A stretch of DNA of 64,000 nt from Blastobasis lacticolella (taxonomy: Eukaryota; Arthropoda; Insecta; Lepidoptera; Blastobasidae). A program made the position numbers and the translations under genes. The stretch lies in contig LR990052.1 of assembly GCA_905147135.1 (NCBI GenBank), positions 12,276,200-12,340,199 of the forward strand. Reading direction: 5' to 3'. Shown one piece after another: positions 22,604-33,462 of the stretch (position 1 is its first letter; the number at the start of each line of letters is the position of its first letter). The notes beneath the pieces were generated by a model. That model did no database searches, was not told the DNA's origin, and saw only the letters and a program-made list of their open reading frames with translations.

Positions 22604-22961
22604 TTCGTCGGCTTATCAAACTAAAGCGCTCGTATTACACGTTATTACAGCACCACACTGCGAACGGCGAGTGCTATGACGTTTTTCATGTGCATTCGTG
22701 TTGTATCTAAGTCTTGGACGTGTATGACGTAGACTATTGTATATTGTTCATGTTTGTTCGTCGTTTCATACTAGCTTTTACGTCTTTGCAGGAGAGGTTA
22801 TCAAATATACTTGAGCTCTGAATATATTTCAGATAGAAAGTAGGAACTTTCTATAAGTAAATAAGTTTACCTCTTCATAATATTGGCATACATAAGATGT
22901 ATTACGTATGTGTTATAAAGTTTCTTAATTATCATTCTTGGATTCGAAAATAGAGCTATTT
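22604..22961 (+). repeat. ~360-bp tandem repeat, unit 1 (empty site)
   Basis: Starts ATCAAACTAAAGCGCTCGT. It includes GTATCTAAGTCTTGG, the uninterrupted counterpart of the MITE insertion in unit 2. Confidence 0.75.
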
Positions 22962-23595
22962 ATCAAACTAAAGCGTTCGTTTTACACGTTATTACAGCAC
23001 CACACTGCGATCGGCGAGTGCCGTGACGGTTTTCATGTGCATTCGTGTTGTATGTAAGGGAACGTACCCATACTACGTGACCCGTTTAGGGGGGGGAGGG
23101 AGATCTTCAAAATACTACGCTGAGTCACAGGAGCGGGGGGGTGGCTTAAATTTTTGTTACGTAGTCGATTTCGCCGCAAGAAATTGCAAATATGAGTCAA
23201 ATTATTTTCATTTGTTACACTTTCGGCCTGCGAAATAATTAAAAATAATACTTGTCAATGCTACGAAAAACTTTAAGGGGGGGGGGGGGTCTTGGCATAT
23301 ACTACGAGTGGTCACCGAGGGGAGGGGGGGGGGGTCAAAAAATCTTAAAAAACAGGTCACGTAGTATGGGTACGTTCCCTAAGTCTTGGAAGTGTATGCC
23401 GTATGGTGTACTCTGTTTGTTCGATGTTTTATACTTGCTTTTACGTCGTTGCAGGAAAGGTTATCAAACAACTTGAGTTTCAGATGGAAACTAGGATCTT
23501 TTCCAGGATCTTTTTAATACGTTAAGCTTTCATACTATTGGTATACATAAGACGTATTGTAGTTTATTATTATCATTCTTGGATCCGTAATTAGG
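22962..23595 (+). repeat. ~360-bp tandem repeat, unit 2, carrying a MITE
   Basis: ATCAAACTAAAGCGTTCGT start, same order of landmarks as unit 1 (GTTATTACAGCACCACACTG, CATGTGCATTCGTGTTGTA, TTTTACGTCGTTGCAGGA), split by the 322-bp element at 23058-23379. Confidence 0.75.
23058..23379. mobile_element. 322-bp PIF/Harbinger-like MITE
   Basis: 25-bp perfect terminal inverted repeats start GGGAACGTACCCATAC (23058-23082; partner 23355-23379). They are flanked by TAA at 23055-23057 and 23380-23382, a 3-bp target duplication of the TWA type. GGG-starting ends plus TWA duplication are the Harbinger signature. The interior has G runs of 8-13. No transposase. Confidence 0.75.
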
Positions 23596-23700
23596 CGATC
23601 GGCGAATGGTGTGACGTTTATCAAGTGCATTTTTGACCAAGTCGTTAAAGTCTGGCGGAACTCTATATTTGGACGCTGTATATATAAATATATACTTTAC
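23596..23700 (+). repeat. ~360-bp tandem repeat, truncated unit 3
   Basis: GCGATCGGCGAATGGTGTGACG...ATCAAGTGCATTTTTG matches the start region of units 1-2, then the match fades. Confidence 0.55.
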
Positions 23701-24358
23701 TTTAACATTTCCATGAAAGTCAACAGCTCGCGCCGACACTTCGGCCACTGCTCTGCGCAAACGCACCCGTACTTGACCCCTGTTTCTGCTGGGATGATTC
23801 ACACTGCACAGGAGCATTAATTCAAATAAAAAACGTCTCATCGTCAGAAATTTGAGGCCACACTGACTCACACATGTCCGCCACCGGTGGTATCAAAGGC
23901 ACATGCGCTGTGGCGTCGAGGGTCCCGAACCGAGCGATTTCCATTTAAATAAATAATTTGTTTCGGCCCTTTCGAGTCGATTTGAGCCGATCAGGCCATG
24001 TGGCCGTGTGAAGCTGCCTAATGACCACCTAACTAGCGTGGTTTCACGCCTGCCGCGTTCCGAATTCGAATCGACAACCCCTCGTTACTGAATGTAACGA
24101 TTCACCGTGTTAACGGGACGGCCGCGGGTTTGGGTGAGCCGCGGAACCGTTGACGGTTCGATTGTATTGTTTGTTGACTCAGAATAAAAAATTACATAAA
24201 ACTTACATACAATATTTGAGCAAAATCAATATGACCTTTGTGAAGACTCAAAATAAAAAGAGGACTTAACGTAACGAACATGCCGCTTAGGTGTAGGTAT
24301 CTCCTTTTTATTACGATCTATGTGAAATATTTTTGTTTGACCCGTAATCCATTTAGTC
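23701..24358. promoter_or_regulatory. Repeat-poor island, candidate regulatory DNA
   Basis: 23880-24190 is CpG-rich without repeats and holds one ATCAAAGG (TCF/LEF-type) word at 23892-23899. A single site is weak evidence. Confidence 0.25.
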
Positions 24359-24412
24359 AGGTTAACAGGGTCACGGAAGTCAGATGGCAGTCGCCAAGAT
24401 GATTAACGCCAA
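24359..24412 (+). mobile_element. tRNA-SINE body fragment
   Basis: AGGGTCACGGAAGTCAGATG...GCAGTCGCC matches the SINE body at 46395-46425. Confidence 0.55.
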
Positions 24413-24504
24413 GATGATTTTTTATTTATTTTTGTTTGACCTATATTACTAGCTTTACCGAGTTCTACATTTTACAGCCTATGAGAAAAGACTACCAAAA
24501 TCTT

Positions 24505-24562
24505 CCGCTTGGAACTCTGAGACTGGTAGAACAGTCTCCTGAACTATTGGTACCCCGTGACT
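24505..24562 (+). mobile_element. 5S-SINE tail fragment
   Basis: CTCTGAGACTGGTAGAACAG...TGGTACCCCGTGA matches 18625-18675. Confidence 0.5.
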
Positions 24563-24699
24563 CTTGTTGTTTCTTGATGTTTAATCCCATTCGCGATACA
24601 CTACTTGCTGAGCTCAAAACACAAAAACTGGGACCTACAAACGAGTTGCAATCGAGCCTGCATTCGGAGTTTCACACTTCAGCGCTACACCTCGCGTGC

Positions 24700-25529
24700 T
24701 GGTAGATTACCCTTAATGTGGAAATAATGTCTTCAGGTCATTAACTTTTACTTAATCTACCCGGTTATTATTTTACGGCGTCGGTAACCGATGTCCCCGA
24801 CGACTACGGGCGTGTCCACACAATGTACACACGGCAGCAAATCAAGATACCCATTTGTATTACCATTTTTAATTTTACAGCCGTCATAATAGAGGCGTTT
24901 TTAAGTCCAACCCCAGTAAAGGGTAACTTCATGTGTAGCGTTAACGAGTCAAAGTATCGAGTTGAAACCAAATCGATACTTCCCCTCGCGGCGTCGAATG
25001 ACAAATTCGGCCTAACATTACAATGTACCACCACTGGGTAATTAGGCAGGCGTTAGCAACACTCCGCCGAACCAAAATTATTGCGTAATTTGAGCACTCT
25101 TCCTTCCTTGCAGTTGATTTAGGTGTAATTAGACGAAAACACGTGTCATTAGAGTGTTAAAATGAGGGTAATTTCTACAAAAATTGAATGTAATTGAATA
25201 TTTGCGTTTGTTTACGTGTAGCGTAAGTGAATATAGCTGCCTGATCTACCGTCTTTTTCACTTAAATAAGGAAGGGATAGTGAATTCACGGAATTGCAAA
25301 CGCTAACTTATCTCTCAGTATCGGCTGTAACAGGCCTCATTATCCGCCTTACTCACCTCGTTTTTCTGAGTATCGGCGGTTGTAATGGAATAAAATTAAA
25401 TTTAACTGGAGAGTTAGTGAAATGCATTTGCAACGTTTTTGGAAAACAATTGAAGACGTGCTCGCGCGCCGTCCACGAGTGGTTCGCGAGATTTGGACGC
25501 TCCCTCAAGTTAGGTCGGGCTCTAGAATA
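24700..25529. promoter_or_regulatory. Repeat-free island, candidate regulatory DNA
   Basis: No transposon hallmark, with frequent TAATT/ATTA and CGGT words and chance open frames on both strands. Continues past the MITE to about 26160. Confidence 0.3.
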
Positions 25530-25771
25530 GGTAGGCTTTCGACGGTGTGACCGGGGCTTAAGTATGTTAAGCAGGTTGGGTCGTTAAGTCGAATGCGAGC
25601 ACCGCAGCGAGAGGATCAAAGAGCCAATACCTACGTCCTACTTAAACCTGTCAGAATGCTGGCTACCTAAGCCCAAATAAAGCTTACACCTAACGACCCA
25701 ACCTGCTTAACATACATCTACTAAGGCACCGGGCACACCGTTGGAACAATAACCCATCCTAAAAGCCTACC
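25530..25771. mobile_element. 242-bp MITE with long inverted ends
   Basis: GGTAGGCTTT at 25530 and AAAGCCTACC ending at 25771 begin imperfect inverted ends of 60-80 bp. The inner part is nearly perfect: GTATGTTAAGCAGGTTGGGT at 25562 against its complement near 25700-25715. No coding; target duplication not identified. Confidence 0.7.
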
Positions 25772-27444
25772 TTTCCTAGGGCCTGACCAAACCTAAGGTC
25801 TGACAGGACACACATACTGTACCTACACTTAGTTAAAGAGTAAATATTCAAATAATCTAACATTCTAGTGCACTGCAGTGGATGATAATAAATTCATATG
25901 TCGGATACATTAGTTGGGGCATCATAACCAACAATATGTCATAAATTGTGATTCCGGCGTCTGTTAGTTTGCATTAGAATGGTGCGTGGGGTGACTGCGG
26001 GGCGACGGGCGCGGGGTGCGGGGCCGCCGGCGTATGGTTTCACCCGGAATTAACTCGATAATTCCCTAATTGTGCAATTACCCATCGGCGACTCGCCGTC
26101 GAGTTATCGATTCAACTCGAATTACGTCACCGGCGGCGGCGGCAACACACAAATATAGCCGTAAATAAGATGTTTACAGTTTATTTTACGGCGATAAAAT
26201 AGGCGCAAACTGTATTGTTTATGAATATATGTGTAGGTCATTTGCTGGACAGATTATTTTGTAAAACTGAGATCTAGTTAAAGTACAGCAAAATGCAGCG
26301 TGACTATATTGTTCCACTTGCTACGGTGCTGACAAACCTTTTCATACATGCTCACCGGTTTAGGGTAGATCCTCTTAACCTGACCTTTCCTTACAATATC
26401 GTCCTTTTACTACCTACTTTATTATTTTTATTGTCAATAGGCTTGCGTTTGACCTCAAATAACATGATGGAAAGCGACGATGAGGTCGAAGATGTAGCAT
26501 GCATGTCTAGAAGATAAGTATATTAACTTTTGACTTGAAGACCCTAAGGTTATACTTATCGGGGAACAGTGATTTAGACAGAGAGTTCCAGTCCTGTACA
26601 GTGCGCATTTTTGCGGGTTTCAAGACTCTACTAGCATGTACTCGGGCGTACCTTCGCGGTCTTATCGGATTTTATCTGCATTTACTGTTTTATATATTGT
26701 TAGGCGTTTCGTTATCATTCTTAAAACTCCTGACTAAAGTAGAAGTTGCGATGGGAAGGGTGCGCCTTCGAGCATATTACAAAAAAATAGAACAGATGAC
26801 TTCATCCAAATCGCCCAACGATTTCAGCTTCACTGAAGAATTCGAACGCCCAACAAACTTTCTTTTTTATAATTAACTACGATATCCAATCTGGACAATA
26901 AAGATAAAATTCCAATATGGTCGTCGTCGTAAATTACAGGCGCGCATCACAATCTTTCGCCTACAACTATCCGTGGTGTCGGAAACGGCGATTAGCCTCA
27001 TTATTTTCAATAACGTGTTGTCGAAAAATATTAGCTCATAAGTATAGTGATGATTTTTATGAAATACAATTTGGCGGGTAACGACTCGACGATCTTCTTA
27101 ATAATATGGCGAGGCTAAGCGTTTCGGTTGAATATTCATTTGGGTTTATCACAATTTCGGTTGATAATTTGAAATTATCCAATCCGCGGCCGGAGCTGAG
27201 ACACGATGCGCCCGCGCATGTACTCACATACCAGCACGTCAAGGAACGGTTATCTTTATGTCGAGTTTTGAGGTTGTCGGGTACCTCCATGTGCTCCTGA
27301 GTGTACTTGTCGCAATTTATTACCTCACGATTGAGTAATAACGATGCGTTAAACAAATTTTCCACAGTGCAAGTAATAATTTGATTGAAACTTAAAATAT
27401 GAAATATAATTTTAAGAATATAGGTATGGTAATTTTATCAAATT
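25772..27444. promoter_or_regulatory. Repeat-poor intronic stretch, candidate islands
   Basis: 25975-26160 is CpG-rich (GGCGGCGGCGG near 26133) and 26900-27300 is balanced and repeat-free. Chance frames at 26293-26876 have no recognisable protein features. Confidence 0.3.
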
Positions 27445-27600
27445 ACTAGTGAGATGGCGCGACTTCGTTCGCGTGGTGTTCTACTCCTCCCCTACCCGTA
27501 CCTACACCTATCCTACACCTACTCTACACCTGCTCTACCCTACCCTACCCCTACCTACCCTTTCTTCTTTCATACGAATTTTGCCCTGATAGGTAATTAC
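27445..27600 (-). mobile_element. Helitron-like end with CCCTA array, copy 3 (best)
   Basis: ACTAG at 27447-27451, hairpin GCGCGACTTCGTTCGCGTGG (stem CGCGA/TCGCG), then about 90 bp of CTACCC/CTACACC repeats and CTTTCATACGAATTTTG. Confidence 0.65.
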
Positions 27601-27843
27601 AAATACAACAAAAAAAGAATAAGTTTAAAATTGGTGCAGCTGCGCTACAATTTTACGCGAACCTAACCTTAGGTTATATTATTGCAATTTTCCTATTGAA
27701 CTTTAATTTCTATAGCCTATGTTACTCGTTGATAATGTAGCTTACTATAGGTGAAAGAATTTTTAAATATCTATAACATACAAACCGACGTACAATCAAA
27801 TCTTTCCTCTTTATCTCTATTCAATTTATGATTCCTTGTATGG

Positions 27844-27940
27844 TCGACGCAAAGTACCATTGATATGCCTGTCGATGCAGCGTACCATCGATATGGTGTA
27901 CTGTCGCTACACTGACCCATCGACGCAACGTTTTCGATAC
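27844..27940 (+). repeat. ~27-bp imperfect tandem repeat
   Basis: GTCGACGCAAAGTACCATTG, GTCGATGCAGCGTACCATCG and a diverged third unit CATCGACGCAACG. Confidence 0.55.
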
Positions 27941-28304
27941 ACAACCATCCATGTAGTGATTTTAGATTTCGTAATCTAAGACCCTAACTATTCATAAATG
28001 GCACTGCTAACAAATTATATAAGACTAATACACTGGCTATACTTATAAGCGTTGCATTCAAGCTATTGAACCGGCAAATACGCCGGAATTCTCATTCAAT
28101 TAAATCATTAGATTTCTATTAATGATATTGACCAAATTATGCTGCCGGTAACCTACTAAGCTAATAAATGACGGTGCAATAAAGTGATCTGATCCACTGC
28201 AATGATACCCAATAACACATGTATCCGCTCTCCTTTCTAATTAAGTGCAATAGAGAGCTCGCCAAATTGTTTTTCGTACTTTCAAGACGGTTGGACTGTT
28301 CTGG
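27941..28304. other. Sp1: Intronic, nothing recognised
   Basis: AT-rich. Confidence 0.35.
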
Positions 28305-28445
28305 GCTGATCATCATTATCCTATCGGCGTTATGTCCCGGTTGCGCTCCCGCGTGGTACGCGAGGGCCCGAGGTCCGCCTTTTTACTCTTCCTGATTCGG
28401 CATCCTTGGTGGTGAGCCTGTTGGTTTTGGGCTAATGCTGATGAT
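28305..28445 (-). mobile_element. tRNA-SINE tail fragment
   Basis: CATCATTATCCT...GTTATGTCCCGGTTGCGCTC...GAGGTCCGCC matches 11093-11148 and 57012-57090. Confidence 0.5.
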
Positions 28446-30379
28446 GAAGGTGGACTTATCTAGTTTGAATTTTTACGTTTCTTTTACGTAATATTGAGGC
28501 ATCTGCAGAAGTCGTGGAATAGCGTAGAATTGTGGTCATTGGTCCCTCATTGCTTGTTTTTATCATTTCTGCAGACATAATATTTTTTTGGTTATTATAG
28601 GTGGTGCTGTGGCAATGCGCTTCATGTCTGGATCATACTAACTGTCATCCTTACGTCTTGTCGAAGAGAGTTTCATTTAAATTAAATTAAAATATTTCAT
28701 TTCTATAACAGATTGTAACATTTTTACAGTATATAATATTGCTTGTGTTATGAAGCTTCGCTCTTCTTATCAAGTAAATACAGTACCCATAATATAACTT
28801 AATCCTAGTTTAGGTGGTTTCGTTGTTATTCACTACACACTTTAATCCTAGTTGGTGTTTTAACCTGTGTTTGTATTTATTTATTTAGAATTGCAACCGA
28901 AATTCAGGGGAGTAAATAGTTACTTAGTGCATTATTGTCACGCATTGTCAACAGACATGTTTACCAGAAAGCGCTCATGATCAAACACTCCATGTATACC
29001 TACAACTCATAAGTTATTATCAACAAAGCGTACCTACGCAAAAGTCATACTGATACTTTCACACTACACACGTGTCAAACACCACCAAACAACGACCCGC
29101 ACTCCGCTACCTGCCCCTACAATTTCGTGTTCACATTAGCCGCCTCTAATCTCATTTTCGTCCAGTTTTTTACGACAAAGGATCTCCGTCATTTTTGACA
29201 AGGCAAAGGCCATCACGGCATCAGCCACATCAACATTGTAATGGCGCCGGCGCGTCGGCCGCGAGGCGTCATCCGCACTTTGATCCAATCTCGGACGGCC
29301 GCGGTTGACGACCAATTATGGCTGGTATCACTCGGTAAGGGCTCTGCGCCCAAATGGACCATAATGCCTAGGGTAATTATGACTCCAGCGCCTCGCCGCG
29401 TCTCCAAATTGCTGTAGGGAGGCCTCGGTCTCGTGGATGACTCTCAGTTAATGAATCAACCCCAAGCTTTTTTAGTAGCCAGAAAATCTTCATACGATTG
29501 ACTGAGCTGCTACAGCAGCTGTAGGTAGTATGTATATGCCTAGCTAGAGAAATTATTACTTCATTGCCGCCATTCCGTGTTATACACTCGTAACTTAAAT
29601 TGCCTCCTACTCCAACTTGCTTCAAGTAATATTTAATCTCCAAACTTCTTCCAGTGAGATCTCATCTAGAAACACCCAAGATAGAATAGTAAGCACATAA
29701 AATTATAAAAACAATAGAAAAAGGCAAAAGTAAAGCACGACAGTCGACAACAAAAAAGGCGAAATCAAAAAAGGCGCCACTGGTCCATATAAATCCGACA
29801 GATTTCACAGAAACCTAAATAAAATTACTTATTTACTGCGACTGAAATTGAAATTGACTACTGATAATACATTTAAATATGTACATCAATGAGCAGTTTT
29901 CCAATAGCGCCCCGACAATTTTGGTAAACACTGGGTACGTTGTATTGGATAATATTATATTTGTCAATAGTTTTCAACCATTTTAGAGGTTGTAATAATA
30001 ATGGAACATAGTGCCAACTTCTATAAATATTTCTTTTTACACTTTAACAGTTATGTTTATATTAATACACACTTTATTTTCAAGTTTAGTATTACTTGGC
30101 TGCATGAAATCACTGCCACCATCATACAGATTTAAAGAAGATTACCAAAATTGTAGGAGCGCCATCTATTGATGCTTTTTGAAACAAACTATCAATACCT
30201 ACTGGAAAACTCCTCATTTATTTAGATTTTTTTAGATAATACCTTTCGTTGTCATTCTCTATTTTTACCTTTTTCTATAGAAACGTACTTTACCTAATAT
30301 TCTGTCCTTACACATCTCCATCGTATCTCGTTTTGCAAAATCGATTACATAACAGCACATAGCCAATAACATCACATTT
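28446..30379. other. Sp1: Intronic; island at 29090-29420
   Basis: 28446-29089 and 29421-30379 are AT-rich with only a CGCCATCTATTGATG word near 30160. 29090-29420 is repeat-free and CpG-rich (GGCGCCGGCGCGTCGG) and a candidate regulatory island. Confidence 0.35.
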
Positions 30380-31790
30380 ATGCGTATTGCGTGTTTATAT
30401 TTCTGGGCTCGGTGCTGAGCAAATACTGTTTCGCGGAACGGCCACAGCCACATTCGAGCGTAAGTGCTGGCCGCAATTTGATGGCGTTTTATTATTTTTT
30501 TATGGTAATCGTAATTGTCCCGGGGTTAATTGAGAGCGCAGCCATATTTATAGCGCGAGATCCGTACGCCGATACCGCACGGCCAGCCCCATTATTTCTA
30601 TTTGTCGGAATGACGACGCTGCCCCACATAGCCCAATCCGCGGCTGAATATAAAATAGGTGTAAATAAACCATTTTATAGCCTAGCGCACTCTTTCAAAC
30701 GACAGATTGGATTTTGTTGTGAGCAAGGCCCGCAATTCAAACGGAATGGAATGGCAAGTACTAAACTGTGGTATATAGTTGCAAGGATTAATGGCTCGTA
30801 ACGTTTTGATTGACACGTAAACCCAGTTGTGCATATAATGACTAGAGTAATGCAGCTATTATATTATACGTTCAGACAAGGTCTCTCTAAAATCTCTATA
30901 CTAAGAGAACGACTCTATTCTCTGTTCACTGAACGGCGTTTGTCTGAGTGAACAGTCATTTTGAGTCAAACTCTTGTTTAACACAGTTTCTACGACGAGA
31001 GATTTCAAAAATACAATAATCCTTCACGATGCCTCTACAGCACTATCTGAAGATCGGATATATTTCAAGTTTAGAGGAACTCGGCGCGGTAAGGGCCCGG
31101 GCACACTGCACCGCGACAGCTGCGCCAATCACAATGCGAAGGGCGTGGCCCCGCGCCCTTACCCTCTCCCCACGGATAATGCCGACTACAATGCGACTTT
31201 TTTACCGGGCCCTTTGTGCCCCACATTAGGGTGAAATATCCGGTCGGATGTACCGCGATCACCTTTATTAAAAACGCAAAGTGAACAGCGGTGAACGGAT
31301 TACGCTCTCTGTTATGTAGATCGGTATGGGTTGTGGAGAATAAATAATATTATTATTTAGGTACTTACATGCTCAACTGATTTACTAAGAGAATTCTAAT
31401 TACAAAGATAATACATATTATCCTATCCTTTTTATTATAATTATAATCGTAAGCAGAGTTCACAGAAAACATACTCGTAAATACTAAAGGAGCGTGTGAT
31501 GCCAATTATTAATGACGACGTCGGAACGCCCGCGCTGCCGTGCCGGTAGCAGCCGGGAGCTGTCACCGGGCCACCTAATTGTAAATACACGTCATAACCC
31601 GTTCGTAATTTATTTATATTACTTCTGAGCGCCCCGGGCACGGGCCGGACGCCGCTACATTAGTTCCCATATAAATTAGGCCATAAATCTGAATCGACAC
31701 TCAAACTTTTTCTCACGCTCCGTCGGTAATTAAACCCGAATCGACCATTGTCTTTTTTCAATCAAAATAATTAACGGTGGACTCGTTCGC
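30380..31790. promoter_or_regulatory. Repeat-free island just upstream of the last exon
   Basis: 30390-30800, 31070-31260 and 31500-31720 are CpG-richer, transposon-free and carry Hox-like TTTATTA/TTTATGG and TAATTAAT words. Candidate intronic enhancers by position and composition only. Confidence 0.35.
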
Positions 31791-31799
31791 TCTTTCCAG
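31791..31799 (+). promoter_or_regulatory. Sp1: Splice acceptor of the last coding exon
   Basis: TCTTTCCAG preceded by a pyrimidine-leaning stretch. The AG at 31798-31799 leaves the frame at a codon boundary. Without it the conserved residues before the Sp box would need an ATG that is not present in frame upstream. Confidence 0.85.
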
Positions 31800-32918
31800 G
31801 ATCACCCGAGCTTGCGCGGCACGCCGCTGGCGATGTTGGCGGCGCAGTGCAACAAGCTGTCGAGCAAGTCCCCGCCGCCGCTGGCCGACGCGGCCGTGGG
31901 CAAGGGCTTCCACCCCTGGAAGAAGAGCCCCGGCGCGCACTCCCCGCCTGGCGCGGCGCGCGCGCACCCGCCCGCCTGTGGCCCGTACGCGCGCGCGCCC
32001 ACCTCCTGCGCCGCCGCGCCCTCCTACGGGAACGACCTCTACTTCCCCTCCTCCGGGGACCAGCTGCTAGGAAAGAGCGAATCCAGTGCCAGTCTCGGAT
32101 CCATGTATTCGCGACACCCCTACGAGTCGTGGCCCTTCAACGTCGCCGGCGGCGGCGGCGGCGGCGCGCTGAAGGCGGCCGAGATGGGCGGCGTGGGCCC
32201 CGTCGGCAGCACGTGGTGGGACGTCCACAGCGGCTGGCTCGACGTCGGCGGCCAGATGGCCAACTACGCCGGCCAGGACTACTCGCAACTCACGCACTCG
32301 CTGTCGGGGGGCGCCCACCTGCTGCCGCCCGCGCCGCACCTCCTGCAGGACGCGTACAAGTCGGTGCTGCCCACGCAGGGCTCGTTCGGGCTGCACGGGC
32401 CCGGGTCGCCGGCGCCGCCCGCGCAGGCGCCGTCGCCGCGCTCGCAGCGCCGCTACGCCGGCCGCGCCACCTGCGACTGCCCCAACTGCCAGGAGGCGGA
32501 GCGGCTGGGGCCCGCGGGGGCGCACCTTAGGAAGAAAAACATTCACAGTTGTCACATACCCGGGTGCGGCAAAGTGTACGGCAAGACGTCACATTTGAAG
32601 GCCCACCTGCGCTGGCACACGGGCGAGCGGCCCTTTGTGTGCAACTGGCTGTTCTGCGGGAAGCGGTTCACGCGCTCGGACGAGCTGCAGCGGCACCTGC
32701 GCACGCACACCGGCGAGAAGCGGTTCGCGTGCCCGGTGTGCAACAAGCGGTTCATGCGGTCCGACCACCTCGCGAAGCACGTGAAGACGCACAACGGCGG
32801 CAAGAAGGGCAGCTCGGACTCGTGCTCGGACTCGGAGGAGAACAGCCAGGGCGAGGGCGGGCCGGGCCGCTGCTCGCCGGACCACCAGCTGGACGTGAAG
32901 CCGGGCACGCTGGTGTGA
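31800..32918 (+). CDS. Sp1: Sp6-9 class (Sp8/Sp9-like) zinc-finger transcription factor, last coding exon
   Basis: Nuclear sequence-specific transcription factor. Sp6-9 class genes act in appendage outgrowth and binding of GC/GT boxes (family knowledge). The exon opens right after a TCTTTCCAG acceptor with the in-frame codons [13 protein letters not shown] and ends at TGA 32916-32918. Numbering assumes the 16-residue first exon. Seen in order: Sp box [13 protein letters not shown] (24-36), FHPWKK (53-58), a glycine run, [10 protein letters not shown] (155-164, typical of Sp6-9), Buttonhead box CDCPNC (241-246), and three C2H2 fingers: C267/C272/H285/H289, C297/C302/H315/H319, C327/C330/H343/H347. 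The base-contact residues are KHA, RER and RHK, the canonical Sp set for GC boxes. FHPWKK and WWD argue against Sp5/buttonhead and Sp1-4. The exon is extremely GC-rich at third positions, unlike its surroundings, so long overlapping ORFs in other frames are shadows. Class identity is firm; exact orthologue naming (insect Sp1, annotated in some databases as Sp9) is less so. Confidence 0.96.
   Translation, partial: DHPSLRGTPLAMLAAQCNKLSSKSPPPLADAAVGKGFHPWKKSPGAHSPPGAARAHPPACGPYARAPTSCAAAPSYGNDLYFPSSGDQLLGKSESSASLGSMYSRHPYESWPFNVAGGGGGGALKAAEMGGVGPVGSTWWDVHSGWLDVGGQMANYAGQDYSQLTHSLSGGAHLLPPAPHLLQDAYKSVLPTQGSFGLHGPGSPAPPAQAPSPRSQRRYAGRATCDCPNCQEAERLGPAGAHLRKKNIHSCHIPGCGKVYGKTSHLKAHLRWHTGERPFVCNWLFCGKRFTRSDELQRHLRTHTGEKRFACPVCNKRFMRSDHLAKHVKTHNGGKKGSSDSCSDSEENSQGEGGPGRCSPDHQLDVKPGTLV
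32148..32165 (+). repeat. Sp1: In-frame GGC repeat coding six glycines
   Basis: Short trinucleotide run inside the Sp exon between the HPYESWPFN and WWDVH motifs; a likely length-variable spacer. Confidence 0.8.
32550..32792 (+). other. Sp1: Three C2H2 zinc fingers of the Sp DNA-binding domain
   Basis: Finger spacings are C-X4-C-X12-H-X3-H, C-X4-C-X12-H-X3-H and C-X2-C-X12-H-X3-H, exactly the Sp/KLF pattern, with TGERP and TGEKR linkers. Recognition helices KTSHLKA, RSDELQR and RSDHLAK are unaltered, so DNA specificity should be the ordinary GC box. Confidence 0.97.
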
Positions 32919-33317
32919 CGCGGGCACGCGGCGCCCCCGCCCCCGCCGCCGCTCCTGTGATATCGCCTGTACATACGCACATATCAAACTCTGTATTATA
33001 CTATGAAGTGTTAAGACAATGCGGTGCTGAATGAGGCCGTCGTGTACGTATTCGTTGTGAGACTCAAAAGTGTACAGTATAGATTAACTAAAAATATGTT
33101 TAATTTTATTATTACCTATAGGTAGAAATTGTACGGTGACATAGGTTAAGTAGAATCACTCCTTTATAGTCCAAAATTGCAGTTATTAATTTATTTGTAT
33201 CACATATTCAAAACGCAGAAATTATTTAATATAAATACAGTCTTACTTTATTATTAATTTACCTACAATATCCCCAAATATAATACATTATTCCATGACA
33301 CTGTAAATGAAAGATTA

Positions 33318-33323
33318 AATAAA
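33318..33323 (+). terminator. Poly(A) signal AATAAA (first candidate)
   Basis: Canonical AATAAA about 400 nt after the Sp stop codon in an AT-rich 3' UTR. It could serve a shorter transcript. Confidence 0.4.
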
Positions 33324-33462
33324 ACTATAAATATAGCACTGCTATTATGTTGATAGAATTGAAATTAAATTAAATTAATGACTTCTGAAAAACCGTATGT
33401 TTAACTGATGAAAGAAATATAGCATTTATTCTTAAATAACAAAATTGTATTTTTTATTTGTT

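Larger units (their letters stand above)
4518..31799 (+). other. Sp1: Proposed 27.3 kb first intron of the Sp gene
   Basis: Bounded by donor GTGAGT (4518-4523) and acceptor TCTTTCCAG (31791-31799), phase 0. It contains no convincing coding exon. It is a patchwork of transposon remnants (listed separately) and repeat-poor islands with more CpG. Developmental regulators often carry enhancers in large introns, so the islands are candidates (inference). Confidence 0.5.

Noticed and set aside
23892..23899. TCF/LEF site as evidence for Wnt control of the Sp gene
   Set aside because: A single 8-mer in tens of kilobases is expected by chance.
26535..26876. 113-codon frame with hydrophobic stretch
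   Set aside because: Hydrophobic run comes from T-rich DNA; no start context or splice support.
30391..30801. 136-codon frame 1 kb upstream of the last Sp exon
   Set aside because: No conserved motif and no suitable donor in phase; more likely chance in an island.
31847..32530. 227-codon open frame overlapping the Sp exon
   Set aside because: Alternative frame of a GC3-rich exon; arginine/alanine-rich shadow without conserved motifs.
32067..32555. 162-codon minus-strand frame opposite the Sp exon
   Set aside because: Antisense shadow produced by the same GC3 bias.
32549..33034. 161-codon plus frame and 132-142-codon minus frames over the zinc fingers
   Set aside because: Shadows; the C2H2 frame is the real one.
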